Below, piece by piece: positions 28,408 through 37,223 of a stretch of DNA of 64,000 nucleotides; position 1 is the first letter of the stretch, and every line of letters begins with the position of its first letter. The notes under the pieces were generated by a model, which ran no database searches, had not been told where the DNA came from, and saw only the letters and a list, made by a program, of their open reading frames with translations. Source of the DNA: Chrysosporum bergii ANA360D (GTDB lineage: Bacteria; Cyanobacteriota; Cyanobacteriia; Cyanobacteriales; Nostocaceae); the NCBI RefSeq assembly GCF_029891735.1, contig NZ_JANQDH010000051.1, forward strand, positions 30,243 through 94,242, in the 5' to 3' direction. A program made the translations under genes and the position numbers.

Positions 28408-31176
28408 ATGTGGAAAAACAAAGAATTGGAAATCCAGATGCAATTTCTGGAGGAAGCAAGAGACTATTTGAATATCCTAGAAACAGTCTTGCTACAAATC
28501 GACAGCAGTAACCGCATTGATATAGATAGAATTAACGCTGCACTGCGGGCGGCTCATTCTATCAAAGGCGGGGCTGGTATGATGGGATTTGCCACTCTCA
28601 GTGATTTAGCCCACCGTCTCGAAGACTGTTTGAAAGTGTTAAAAACCCTGAGAAATTCAGGAAATATTGACACAGAATTACCAAGTTTACTACTTTCAGG
28701 AATTGACTGCTTGCGGCAGATAGTAGAGTTACTATCACAAAGCAATGAGATAGAAGAAGAGTGGTTAAATAGCTTTTGTTATCCAGTATTTGACCAACTA
28801 CGCCGGCGCTTGGGTGAACCCACCCCTGAAGATGCTAACACCATGTTATCGCCAGAAGAGGGGCAAGATATTATCCTTTTGCTGTTTGAAACTGAAGTGG
28901 AAGGATGTTTGCAGCGTCTAGAGTCTGTATTGACAGATAGTCCCCAGCCGGGTTTACAAGCACAAGTAGCCACTATGGCGGCTGAATTGGGCGGTTTAGG
29001 AGAAATGCTGCAATTGTCGGCTTTTACCAGTCTTTGTCAGTCCATAGGGTATCACATAGCCACGGTTACCAGCGATCGCCTTCCCGAAATTGCCCAGTTA
29101 GCATTACAATCATGGCGGCGATCGCAGGCTTTGATATTAACAAATCAACGGGACAGTTTACCCACACAACTTGAGCTAAATACAGTCATCAATGATACAG
29201 CAAATCAACGATTGATTGAGGAGGAAAGTACAGTATTTTATCCAGAAATTACGACCACCAATGAACGGGAAAATTATGACAATACTGTGCGCGTTCCCAG
29301 TAAAAAACTGGAGGAAATTAACGACTTATTCGGGGAACTGACTATCCAGCGCAATGGGTTAAATTCTCAACTGGAAAAATTACGTAAACTAGCGCGTAAC
29401 CTCAATGAGAGGGTGCAAAGACTTGACGGAGAAAACCACGAATTACGTACGGCATTTGCTAAATTTAGCAAGATCACAAACTTACAATTTATAGGAGATA
29501 ATCATCAAGATAATACAGGAGAAGTTGATCACAAAATCAACCTGCGATCGCAGGAAGTTATGGAAACTATAGTCCAAGTGCAAGAAGTGGCGACAGATAT
29601 TCAATTAAGTATAGACGATACAGACCAAATAGGGCGTAAACTAAATAAGATATCTAAACAACTACAAACAAAACTTACTCACATTCGCATGCGTCCATTA
29701 TCTGATATATTGGATCGCTTTCCTCGGGCTTTGCGGGACTTAAATCTGGCGTATGGAAAAAATGTTCATTTGCAAGTTTCCGGGGAAAATACATTAATTG
29801 AACGCAGTATTTTAGCAGCTTTAAATGAGTCTCTCATGCACTTATTAAGAAATGCCTTTGATCATGGTATTGAAGACCCTACTACTCGCCGTCAACTAGG
29901 TAAACCAGAACAAGGGTTAGTTGAAATTACAGCTTCTCAACGCGACAATCACACCATCATTACTATGCGTGATGATGGTAGGGGTATTTCTTTACAAAAA
30001 ATTCGCTCTCGTGCCTTAGCTATGGGTTTAGATGCTACTTTAGTTAATAATGCCAGCGATGAAGACCTATTATCACTAATTTTTGAACCAGGCTTTACTA
30101 CCTCCGAGCAAATAACCGCTTTATCTGGTCGCGGTGTGGGTATGGATGTAGTGCGTAGTAACCTAAAATCAATTAGGGGAGATGTTGCAGTTAACAGTGA
30201 GTTAGGGGTTGGTACTACCTTTACTTTATCACTACCGTTTACACTCTCCGTAGGGCGAGTTCTGTTAGTAGAAAGCAATAAAATGTTATTGGCATTTCCT
30301 ACAGAAGTAATTGAGGAAATATTTTTACTATCCAAGGAGCAAATATCCTCAATAGCAGATAGAGAAGTGATTAATTGGCAAAATACCACTATACCATTAA
30401 TTCCTCTCGGTCGTTACTTTCAGTTTAATTGCCCGCGCTACGACAACTCAGAACTAGAAACTCCCCCGGTCATAAATGTTAGCAGTGTTTTAATAGTTAA
30501 AGGCAATAATCAATTAGTCGCCATCCAACTAGACCGTTGCTGGGGTGAACAAGAAGTAGCTATCCGCCCAGTGGAGGGTAATATACCTCTACCGCCAGGT
30601 TTTAGTAACTGCACAATTCTAGGTGACGGTCGGGTTTTAGCATTAGTTAACACCAACGACTTATTATATTGGATTGCTACCAATCAAAGCACTCCCAAAC
30701 ATCAGCAATTACCATCAGTTCGTTTAAAAACCCCCTTTCTGTTGTTTGATAACACAAAACTCTCACCCACGCCGAATCATCATAAAAGCACAATTTTAAT
30801 CGTTGATGATTCAATTAATGTGCGCCGCTTCTTAGCCCTGACCTTGGAAAAAGGAGGGTATCAAGTAGAACAAGCCAAAGATGGTCAAGATGCCTTAGAA
30901 AAACTAGAAAGTGGCTTAAAAGTTGCAGCTGTGATTTGTGATATTGAAATGCCTCGCCTTGATGGTTACGGCTTCTTGGGTCGCATCAACTCCAGCTTGG
31001 ATCTGAAGCATATCCCAGTTGTGATGCTCACTTCTCGTAGTGGTAATAAACATCGACAATTAGCAATGCAGTTAGGAGCGCGGGCATATTTTTCTAAACC
31101 CTACAACGAGCAGGAATTATTGCAAGCTGTGGGGGAAATTATTAGTAACCTTACGAAAACAGCAACATCTGATTAA
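28408..31176 (+). CDS. hmpE: CheA-like hybrid histidine kinase (HmpE/PilL type)
   Basis: Hybrid kinase of 922 residues. An HPt domain at the N-terminus carries the phospho-acceptor His50 (AAHSIKGGAGMMGF); a dimerisation coiled coil lies near 300-350; the HATPase domain has the N box HLLRNAFDHGIEDP, G boxes DDGRGI and GRGVGMDVV, and GTTFTLSLP; a CheW-like domain follows, and a C-terminal receiver (ILIVDDSINVRRF, CDIEMPRLDGYGF, YFSKPY). This is the CheA of the pilus-motility array. In some species the pilL homologue is split; here it is one frame. Last gene of the operon, closed by hairpins. Confidence 0.9.
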   Translation: MWKNKELEIQMQFLEEARDYLNILETVLLQIDSSNRIDIDRINAALRAAHSIKGGAGMMGFATLSDLAHRLEDCLKVLKTLRNSGNIDTELPSLLLSGIDCLRQIVELLSQSNEIEEEWLNSFCYPVFDQLRRRLGEPTPEDANTMLSPEEGQDIILLLFETEVEGCLQRLESVLTDSPQPGLQAQVATMAAELGGLGEMLQLSAFTSLCQSIGYHIATVTSDRLPEIAQLALQSWRRSQALILTNQRDSLPTQLELNTVINDTANQRLIEEESTVFYPEITTTNERENYDNTVRVPSKKLEEINDLFGELTIQRNGLNSQLEKLRKLARNLNERVQRLDGENHELRTAFAKFSKITNLQFIGDNHQDNTGEVDHKINLRSQEVMETIVQVQEVATDIQLSIDDTDQIGRKLNKISKQLQTKLTHIRMRPLSDILDRFPRALRDLNLAYGKNVHLQVSGENTLIERSILAALNESLMHLLRNAFDHGIEDPTTRRQLGKPEQGLVEITASQRDNHTIITMRDDGRGISLQKIRSRALAMGLDATLVNNASDEDLLSLIFEPGFTTSEQITALSGRGVGMDVVRSNLKSIRGDVAVNSELGVGTTFTLSLPFTLSVGRVLLVESNKMLLAFPTEVIEEIFLLSKEQISSIADREVINWQNTTIPLIPLGRYFQFNCPRYDNSELETPPVINVSSVLIVKGNNQLVAIQLDRCWGEQEVAIRPVEGNIPLPPGFSNCTILGDGRVLALVNTNDLLYWIATNQSTPKHQQLPSVRLKTPFLLFDNTKLSPTPNHHKSTILIVDDSINVRRFLALTLEKGGYQVEQAKDGQDALEKLESGLKVAAVICDIEMPRLDGYGFLGRINSSLDLKHIPVVMLTSRSGNKHRQLAMQLGARAYFSKPYNEQELLQAVGEIISNLTKTATSD

Positions 31177-31263
31177 AAATTTAAATAATTAGGACTTACC
31201 CAACTGGAAATTTACTAGTATTATTTAGCATAAATCATGTAACTAGATTTATATTTCATGTCT

Positions 31264-31317
31264 GACTTACCCAAGTTTGGGTAAGTCACGGTGTTTTTAC
31301 TCATTGTGAGTAAAAAC
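31264..31317. terminator. Two adjacent hairpins between convergent genes
   Basis: The first, GACTTACCCA / TGGGTAAGTC (31264-31287), has a 4-base loop. The second, GTTTTTACTCA / TGAGTAAAAAC (31293-31317), has a 3-base loop and reaches the stop codon of the DUF427 gene. They probably stop transcription from both hmpE and the DUF427 gene; T runs lie inside the stems rather than after them. Confidence 0.6.
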
Positions 31318-31601
31318 TAAGCCTCTATTTTTACACCTTTCCAAAAAGCGACATAGCCTTCTATATTTTTAGCTTTTTCCTTAGCACTGGGATAGTACCA
31401 TGCAGCATCTTGGTTGGTTTGTCCATTAACGTTGATGGTATAGTAACTAGCAACACCTTTCCAAGGGCAAGTAGTGTGGGTGTTACTTTCTTGGAAGTAT
31501 TCCTGTTTGATAGTATCAGATGGGAAATAATGGTTCCCTTCTACCACAACTGTGTTGTCGCTTTCGGCTAACACAGTGTCATTCCAAATAGCTTTGGGCA
31601 T
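31317..31601 (-). CDS. DUF427 domain protein
   Basis: Small cytoplasmic protein of 94 residues from the ATG at 31601, where the family begins (MPKAIWNDTVLAESDNT); 20 extra upstream residues are not family-like. Conserved DUF427 pieces are VEGNHYFP, THTTCPWKGVASYYT and AAWYYPSA..A..IEGYVAFW. The family has a beta-barrel fold and no established reaction. Monocistronic and convergent with hmpE. Confidence 0.88.
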   Translation of the reverse strand: MPKAIWNDTVLAESDNTVVVEGNHYFPSDTIKQEYFQESNTHTTCPWKGVASYYTINVNGQTNQDAAWYYPSAKEKAKNIEGYVAFWKGVKIEA

Positions 31602-31754
31602 AACTGACGGGAGCAAATACACTTTACACTTAACATTTTGACACTCAACCGGCTCAAACAACAGTAATTCTCAAAAATTGCAGCCACAAGAAAAAATTAC
31701 CAACTACCAATTACAAAACTCTCTACAATTGCTATATAAAGTGTTTCTCGAACT

Positions 31755-32591
31755 ATGACGAATCAAGCTCCTATCCCTGTTATTGTTAACGGTGCTGCTG
31801 GCAAAATGGGCCGCGAAGTGATTAAAGCCGTAACCCAAGCACGAGACTTAAAATTAGTGGGTGCAATTGACATCAGCCCAGAATATCAAGATCAAGATGC
31901 TGGAGAATTGGCGGGTTTAAGCGAACCCTTAGAAGTGCCGATTACTAACCAATTAGAAGCCCTGCTGGGTTATGTCGCTGGTGATAGACAGTCTCCTCCA
32001 GGGGTAATGGTAGACTTTACCCACCCGGATGGAGTTTATGACAATATTCGTAGTGCGATCGCTTATGGTATTCGTCCAGTGGTAGGTACTACAGGCTTAA
32101 GTCCAGAACAAATCAATGACTTAGCAGATTTTGCCGAAAAAGCCAGTACGGGTTGTCTCATTATTCCCAACTTCTCCATTGGCATGGTACTGTTACAACA
32201 GGCCGCAGTCACAGCTTCCCAATATTTCGACTATGTAGAAATTATTGAACTCCATCACAACCAAAAAGCTGATGCTCCCAGTGGCACTGCTATTCAAACT
32301 GCACAATTACTAGGAGAAATGGGTAAAGCTTTTAATAGTCCCATTGTTAAGGAGACAGAAAAATTACCAGGTGCTAGGGGGAGTTTAGCAGAAGAAGGTA
32401 TTAGAATTCATAGTGTGCGTCTGCCGGGACTGATAGCCCATCAAGAGGTGATTTTTGGCGCACCCGGTCAAGTTTATACATTAAGACATGATACAAGCGA
32501 TCGCTCCTGTTATATGCCAGGAGTGCTGCTGGCAATTCGCCAAGTCTCTCAGCTAAAGTCGTTAGTGTACGGATTAGACAAAATACTTTAA
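31755..32591 (+). CDS. dapB: 4-hydroxy-tetrahydrodipicolinate reductase
   Basis: Protein of 278 residues catalysing the NAD(P)H-dependent step of the lysine/diaminopimelate pathway. NAD-binding [10 protein letters not shown] at the N-terminus, GTTGLS, the catalytic [15 protein letters not shown] segment (His-His and Lys) and the C-terminal [19 protein letters not shown] are all clear. Likely co-transcribed with the membrane-protein gene 18 bases downstream. Confidence 0.97.
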   Translation: MTNQAPIPVIVNGAAGKMGREVIKAVTQARDLKLVGAIDISPEYQDQDAGELAGLSEPLEVPITNQLEALLGYVAGDRQSPPGVMVDFTHPDGVYDNIRSAIAYGIRPVVGTTGLSPEQINDLADFAEKASTGCLIIPNFSIGMVLLQQAAVTASQYFDYVEIIELHHNQKADAPSGTAIQTAQLLGEMGKAFNSPIVKETEKLPGARGSLAEEGIRIHSVRLPGLIAHQEVIFGAPGQVYTLRHDTSDRSCYMPGVLLAIRQVSQLKSLVYGLDKIL

Positions 32592-32609
32592 ATAACAAAC
32601 TCACCACTT

Positions 32610-33299
32610 ATGTTAGTCCCTCTAACTCGAAAAAAATTTGAGCAACTCATTCCCCTGATTGCCACTGGCTCACAATACCAGTACTACGCGGGGAAATTTG
32701 CAAATTTTTTGCAGCGACTCTTAATTTCTGTAATTGCCATAGCTGTAATTCTTTTAGGGGAAGTCCTGCTCAAGTTAGAATTTGGCCCCATTACATTTTT
32801 CATTGGGGTAATGGGTGCCTTTTTTTGGCTGTGGTATCCCGTATTTCAGGCAAGTATACGTAACGCAAAATGCCGACGTTATAAATACAGTGGCTTTTTT
32901 CGGGGTCGAATTTTAGATTGGTGGATCACAGACAAATTGGTCGGCAAACAAGAAACAGTTAACAGCAAAGGTGAGTTAGTCATTGTTGAAAATCGAGAAA
33001 ACCGGATTAATTTAGAGATTGGTGACAGTACAGGATTTGCCCTGGAGTTACAAGCACCACTACGTAATGCTCACAAAGTTATTGCTCGCGGTCAAGTTGC
33101 AGAAATGATTGTTATGTCCAACCGTCCTGATTTGAGCATTATTGAAGAGTTCAGTGATGTATACATCCCCAGCCATGACTTGTGGGTGAATGACTATCCT
33201 TATCTAAGAAGGGACTTCTTTAATGAAGTTAGTCGCCGTTTGCGTAGAAAGCAACCAGAAAGACCAATCCGTCGCCGCCGAAGAATAGAAGAGGACTAA
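32610..33299 (+). CDS. Conserved cyanobacterial membrane protein, function unknown
   Basis: Protein of 229 residues. Two hydrophobic helices (about 33-52 and 57-78) are followed by a soluble part with a strand-rich stretch (LVIVENRENRINLEIGDSTGFALELQ) and an Arg-rich C-terminus (RRLRRKQPERPIRRRRR). Proteins like this are sometimes labelled phosphate ABC transporter permease in databases, but I see nothing of a permease. It follows dapB by 18 bases and is convergent with cobH. Confidence 0.75.
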   Translation: MLVPLTRKKFEQLIPLIATGSQYQYYAGKFANFLQRLLISVIAIAVILLGEVLLKLEFGPITFFIGVMGAFFWLWYPVFQASIRNAKCRRYKYSGFFRGRILDWWITDKLVGKQETVNSKGELVIVENRENRINLEIGDSTGFALELQAPLRNAHKVIARGQVAEMIVMSNRPDLSIIEEFSDVYIPSHDLWVNDYPYLRRDFFNEVSRRLRRKQPERPIRRRRRIEED

Positions 33300-33313
33300 A
33301 AAAAATTAAATCT

Positions 33314-33940
33314 TTAACTTTGAGTCCTCTCCTGTCCATAAGCTTGCCAAGCTAAATCAACCAGTCCATCAACAATGGCAGATGCTACAACCGCATTACC
33401 TTTGCGACTGTTAATTGTGATGTGAGGGACTAGAGAGTCGTGCAAGCGCTCTTTAGTTGTATCCCCATTCACAAATCCCACTGGAGTAGCAATTATCAAA
33501 GCCGGCTGAATTTCTTCACAGGTAATTAGGTCTACTAATGTGGTCAAGGCTGTTTGCGCTTGACCCACGACAAAGATTCCCTCTGGGTAACGCTTGGCTA
33601 AAGTTTCAATTCCCCAGGCTGCACGAGTTTTTTCTTTTTGCGGACGTGTTAAGGCTTCCAAGCTGCAATAAACCGGATTAGCAAAAGTGTTTTGAATATT
33701 CTGAGCAATTCCTACCTGTACCATAGGCACATCTACCACAATTGTGGTGCGTGCCGCTAAAGCTGCTGCACCAGCTTGCAACGCACGCTCAGAAAAGTGA
33801 ATCAGAGATTTATATTCAAAGTCAGCCGTGGCATATGTCACCCGGCGGACAATTTCATACTCTGCCGGTGAAAAAACATGATCACCTATTTCACTATCAA
33901 TGATTGCTAAACTTTGAGCATCGGTTATGTGCCATTCCAT
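33314..33940 (-). CDS. cobH: Precorrin-8X methylmutase
   Basis: Protein of 208 residues (CobH/CbiC) that moves the C-11 methyl group to C-12, giving hydrogenobyrinate or cobyrinate in cobalamin (or pseudocobalamin) synthesis. Family segments: IVRRVTYATADFEY, TTIVVDVPMVQVGI, TRAAWGIETLAKRYPEGIFVVGQAQTALTTL in parts, and ATPVGFVNGDTTKERL. The active-site His is not in its usual strict context (SLIHFSERALQ) but lies where expected. No other cob gene is in the window. Confidence 0.92.
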   Translation of the reverse strand: MEWHITDAQSLAIIDSEIGDHVFSPAEYEIVRRVTYATADFEYKSLIHFSERALQAGAAALAARTTIVVDVPMVQVGIAQNIQNTFANPVYCSLEALTRPQKEKTRAAWGIETLAKRYPEGIFVVGQAQTALTTLVDLITCEEIQPALIIATPVGFVNGDTTKERLHDSLVPHITINSRKGNAVVASAIVDGLVDLAWQAYGQERTQS

Positions 33941-34041
33941 TGCTATTCATGTCCGAGATACCATCTCTCAGCTTATCAGCTTTAGAGAAACCTGGGTGCT
34001 GAGGATTTTGATTTTTACTCAGCACCTTAAAAAAAATTAAT

Positions 34042-34851
34042 TCAGGACTCAGCATTAGAAGAGGGACGAGTGAAAAGAGGGGACAGATAGGCAACTAATG
34101 CGCCTATGAGAAAACCAGAAATATTGCGAACTAAAGGCAACCAATCATTAGTGCGCGTTACCACTGGTCCAATACCAAAGGCAATAAACAAAATTCCCCA
34201 CAAAGGTGAAAAAATTAAAGCCCATTGCCAAGCAATAACCTGTCCTCCTTTTTGGGGGTGGGCTGCAAATCCACAAACTATTCCCCCCACCACTGAGGTA
34301 ATCAGTGTTAATATCCATTGTTCTTGAGGTAGTCCAGGAACCACGGAGCAACCACCCTGAAGCAAACAGCCTTGAACTGAATTTAAAGCCTGCAAAATGG
34401 CTTGATCTTCCCCTTGTTCTCTCACAAAATACAAATTGCCGAACCGAGTTTGCAATTCTATCCAAAAAGTCCGGGGTAGAAGTTCATAAACCGCATCCCC
34501 GACACTAAAACTGAGAATGTTACCCCCACGAGCATCGGCAACTAGCAAAATACTTTTATCATCTAAATGCCAATAATCAATCACTGCGCGCCCTGGGGTG
34601 CGGTCATACTGGGTTAATACTCGCAGTTTCCAACCAGTATCACTTTCAAATTTTTCTAATTCTGTGACTAATTCCGCTTCTTGAACATCTGTGAGAGATT
34701 TGGCTAAATCTATAACTGGGGTTTGAAAGTTGGGTAATAAGTCGGGATTATTATAGGCAAGTGCTGGTGGTGAGTGCATTACCCACATTGACCCAGCCAA
34801 GAAAAATAGGGCAATAGATGCGAGAGCGCGTCGCCAAAAACAAAACTGCAT
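34042..34851 (-). CDS. TPM domain membrane protein (Psb32-like)
   Basis: Protein of 269 residues from ATG 34851: an N-terminal signal sequence ending in AYNNPDLLPNF, a TPM domain (TPVIDLAKSLTDVQEAELVTELEKFES, then WKLRVLTQYDRTPG, DDKSILLVADARGGN), and two or three C-terminal TM helices. TPM-domain proteins of this layout include Psb32/thylakoid acid phosphatase, which takes part in photosystem II repair; a homologous role here is inference. An in-frame ATG at 34890 is possible but the residues it adds are not family-like. Confidence 0.8.
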   Translation of the reverse strand: MQFCFWRRALASIALFFLAGSMWVMHSPPALAYNNPDLLPNFQTPVIDLAKSLTDVQEAELVTELEKFESDTGWKLRVLTQYDRTPGRAVIDYWHLDDKSILLVADARGGNILSFSVGDAVYELLPRTFWIELQTRFGNLYFVREQGEDQAILQALNSVQGCLLQGGCSVVPGLPQEQWILTLITSVVGGIVCGFAAHPQKGGQVIAWQWALIFSPLWGILFIAFGIGPVVTRTNDWLPLVRNISGFLIGALVAYLSPLFTRPSSNAES

Positions 34852-34987
34852 GGACGTTCTTATACAAGTATAGACAGTAGAAGTGAACAAGTTGTTTTAA
34901 AAGAGTATGGGAAAAGAGATAATTCTTTACACTTGTTTACTTTACTCTAATCTAAGGTATTTAAGCAAAGCTTGGTTTTGAAATGAA

Positions 34988-35017
34988 AAAATGAAAATTA
35001 GGGAGTCAAGGCTCCCT
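34988..35017 (-). terminator. Terminator hairpin after the DUF948 gene
   Basis: On the minus strand AGGGAG / CTCCCT arms are followed by AATTTTCATTTTTT. It starts six bases past the stop codon region of the gene at 35023. Confidence 0.6.
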
Positions 35018-35022
35018 AGTCT

Positions 35023-35487
35023 CTACTCCCTACGCTTGAGTACCTCTCGTTCTCGCAATGTTAACGGTGGTTTTTCATGCAGTTTTTCGCTTATTGGTAG
35101 GCGTTCCACCCGCTTGGCTGGTTTTGGGCGTGTAAAGGACTGCCAAGCAGTTTTGACACCTACAACCAAGCTGCGTGTGCTGATTTGAAGATTTTTAGCT
35201 TGTTTTTTGGCAGTATTCAGTCCTTGGTCAACTTGCTTAACGACTTTGCCTGCGCTTTGTACACCTTCACTGACATCATCGGTTAAATCTTTGATTTCCA
35301 TCCCGGTTTTGCGGATGGAAATTAAAGTAGGTGGTAACTCTCGTGAAAGAGTATCAAATAGCTTTTCTGCACTGCGAGCAGCACGTGCTAACTCCTGCAA
35401 AGCCGGTATAGCCGCTACCAAAACAGCAGTCAGACTGGTGGCGACTAAGAGTAAAGATAGTCCCAACCAAAACAGGGGATCAATCAC
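35023..35487 (-). CDS. DUF948-like single-pass membrane protein
   Basis: Protein of 154 residues from GTG 35487. One N-terminal TM helix (LFWLGLSLLLVATSLTAVLVAAIPAL), then a long amphipathic helical part with LPPTLISIRKTGMEIKDLTDDVSEGVQSAG, the DUF948-like heptad pattern, and a basic tail. Likely a membrane-anchored coiled coil; function unknown. It lies 29 bases after the YtxH-like gene and is probably in the same operon. Confidence 0.7.
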   Translation of the reverse strand: MIDPLFWLGLSLLLVATSLTAVLVAAIPALQELARAARSAEKLFDTLSRELPPTLISIRKTGMEIKDLTDDVSEGVQSAGKVVKQVDQGLNTAKKQAKNLQISTRSLVVGVKTAWQSFTRPKPAKRVERLPISEKLHEKPPLTLREREVLKRRE

Positions 35488-35516
35488 GGTTATGCTATTT
35501 ATGAGCTTTACAATTG

Positions 35517-35849
35517 CTAGGAAAAAGAATCGGGGCTTTTTTGAGCTTGTTGCTGCTTCAAGGTTTGGCTTTCCTGTTGACTAGCATCTATACCAGCAGC
35601 GATCGCTTCTTGCAGTTTCTCCAAGGTATCATCCCAATTTCGCAGTGCGCTGGCAGAAATACGATCAGCCTGGATTTGTACACTGGTAGATAAATCTTCT
35701 GCCAAGTCTGGTATAGCATTGGCAGACTTTTGTAAAATTTTGCGCGTTTCGCGTCCTGTGCGTGGGGCGACGAGCAAACCAGTTATAGCACCGATAGTAG
35801 CTCCCAGGAAGAAACCGCCAAAAAATACCCCAGAACGGTTGTTAGACAT
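35517..35849 (-). CDS. YtxH domain protein
   Basis: Protein of 110 residues from ATG 35849, which has AGGAGAG about eleven bases upstream; a longer frame start at 35948 is not family-like. The Gly-rich helix GVFFGGFFLGATIGAITGLLVAPRTGRETR is the YtxH signature, followed by an amphipathic helical tail. Such proteins are often stress-linked and membrane-associated. It precedes the DUF948-like gene. Confidence 0.8.
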   Translation of the reverse strand: MSNNRSGVFFGGFFLGATIGAITGLLVAPRTGRETRKILQKSANAIPDLAEDLSTSVQIQADRISASALRNWDDTLEKLQEAIAAGIDASQQESQTLKQQQAQKSPDSFS

Positions 35850-35967
35850 CTTAATTGTTTCTCTCCTTACACCCATTTTATGTGTGACTTTTACCCTGGC
35901 AAGATTCAAATTATTATATTTAATTAATGTATCGCGACAATATCTCACTCGGAAATATTGCTGTTAT

Positions 35968-36294
35968 CTAGGGACGGGTTGTTTTGTTCAACTCTATCTT
36001 ACCGAAAGAGCGGACCCAGAATCGCTTTACTAACCATAGTAGACTGATGATTTGACGTATTTGTCGGATTTGCGCCTGTAGATTTTGGTTTCCCAGGCGC
36101 AGGCTATGAATCTTTTGTTGGCTGATATCAATATTTTCAGGTGCTGTATGCAGGACTGCATGAGTTTTAACTTCATAGGCGTTCAGTTTATCAGCTATGA
36201 CCCCTATCCACTGTTTTAGTTTCCACACTCGCCAAGCTATGTAGAGTAGTAACAGGGAGATGAAAGTGTTAATTAAGACAACTGTCGTTACCAT
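35968..36294 (-). CDS. Conserved small membrane protein with coiled coil
   Basis: Protein of 108 residues. TM helix at residues 3-23 (TTVVLINTFISLLLLYIAWRV), a central Gln/Leu-rich coiled coil (QQKIHSLRLGNQNLQAQIRQIRQ), and a second hydrophobic piece near the end. I do not assign a family. It lies upstream of the YtxH-like and DUF948-like genes on the same strand, 118 bases apart, so the three may form one envelope-related operon. Confidence 0.65.
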   Translation of the reverse strand: MVTTVVLINTFISLLLLYIAWRVWKLKQWIGVIADKLNAYEVKTHAVLHTAPENIDISQQKIHSLRLGNQNLQAQIRQIRQIISLLWLVKRFWVRSFGKIELNKTTRP

Positions 36295-36848
36295 TATTTA
36301 TTTTCACTAAGATTAATGACAATTATTTTCTATTAGTTTGATTTGTTCTGACTTCATGATAGCAACACAGCCTCACTGTTAATAATTTGCACCTGAGAGG
36401 GTAACGAAAACCTTTGAATTATCGCTATTGTGCTTGATTAGTAAATACCGAGAGGCTCATATTACTATTAAAGATTATCTAATATTTGAGTAAAATATAT
36501 CAAATTATAAGACTCCGTATACGTTATTGATTTTTGTCCGTTCCCTGTCTCCACCAGTAATTTCAGTAATCAAAGCGGATTCCCATATAAAATAATTGTT
36601 ATTAGTAGCTCATTAAATCGTCAATTGAGCCAAAAACTAGCAAATACAACTGCCATAGAAAAAAATATTTTTAGTAAAATTTTGTGAATTTATAAATATA
36701 GTGCTGCCATCATTAAACTTCATAAACTTATAAATCTTTGTATTAAGTTTTTAATAATACTTGTCTCAGGTTGTATATTCAGGGGGAATCTGTTGGCTAA
36801 ATTGTGTACTCTAAAAACAACTAAGCTAATGATAAACTTGAGGTCTTA
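36295..36848. other. Gene-free spacer
   Basis: 554 bases between divergent genes, very AT-rich. I see no open frame with a ribosome site, no tRNA and no strong hairpin. Confidence 0.5.
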
Positions 36849-37064
36849 ATGACTCCTAAAATTCTGCGTCAGCTTTGGTCTGTGGTAGAAAATTCTCAAA
36901 CCAAGATCCTATTGCAGATGGACGATGCTAGCTTGGTACAATGGTTGGTCAAACAAACTACAAAGCAAGCATTGTTAGATCCCCATGAAACTGATTACCT
37001 CAGTGATTACATTCAATCACGGCTAACCCTCATACGTGATATTGCTTATGAACGCCAGTGTTAA
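36849..37064 (+). CDS. Conserved cyanobacterial small protein
   Basis: Protein of 71 residues: MTPKILRQLWSVVENSQ, then LQMDDASLVQWLVKQ and LSDYIQSRLTLIRDIAYER. The pattern is typical of small helical proteins widespread in cyanobacteria, function unknown. The start has GAGGT seven bases upstream. It stands alone, between divergent and convergent neighbours. Confidence 0.7.
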   Translation: MTPKILRQLWSVVENSQTKILLQMDDASLVQWLVKQTTKQALLDPHETDYLSDYIQSRLTLIRDIAYERQC

Positions 37065-37223
37065 AAGTAATCAATTTTTTCTAGCCCATGGTCAATAGTA
37101 AAACAATTGGGGATTTCTGATTTTAGATTGATCAGGAGATATAGCTACTTTGCTTAAACCCAAAAAAAATCAAGCGAAATCCACAATCTAGAACTATTGG
37201 CTATGGACTATTGAATATGATAA

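Noticed and set aside
29949..30389. 146-codon frame on the minus strand
   Set aside because: Antisense to the HATPase part of the CheA-like gene, with no ribosome site or family resemblance.
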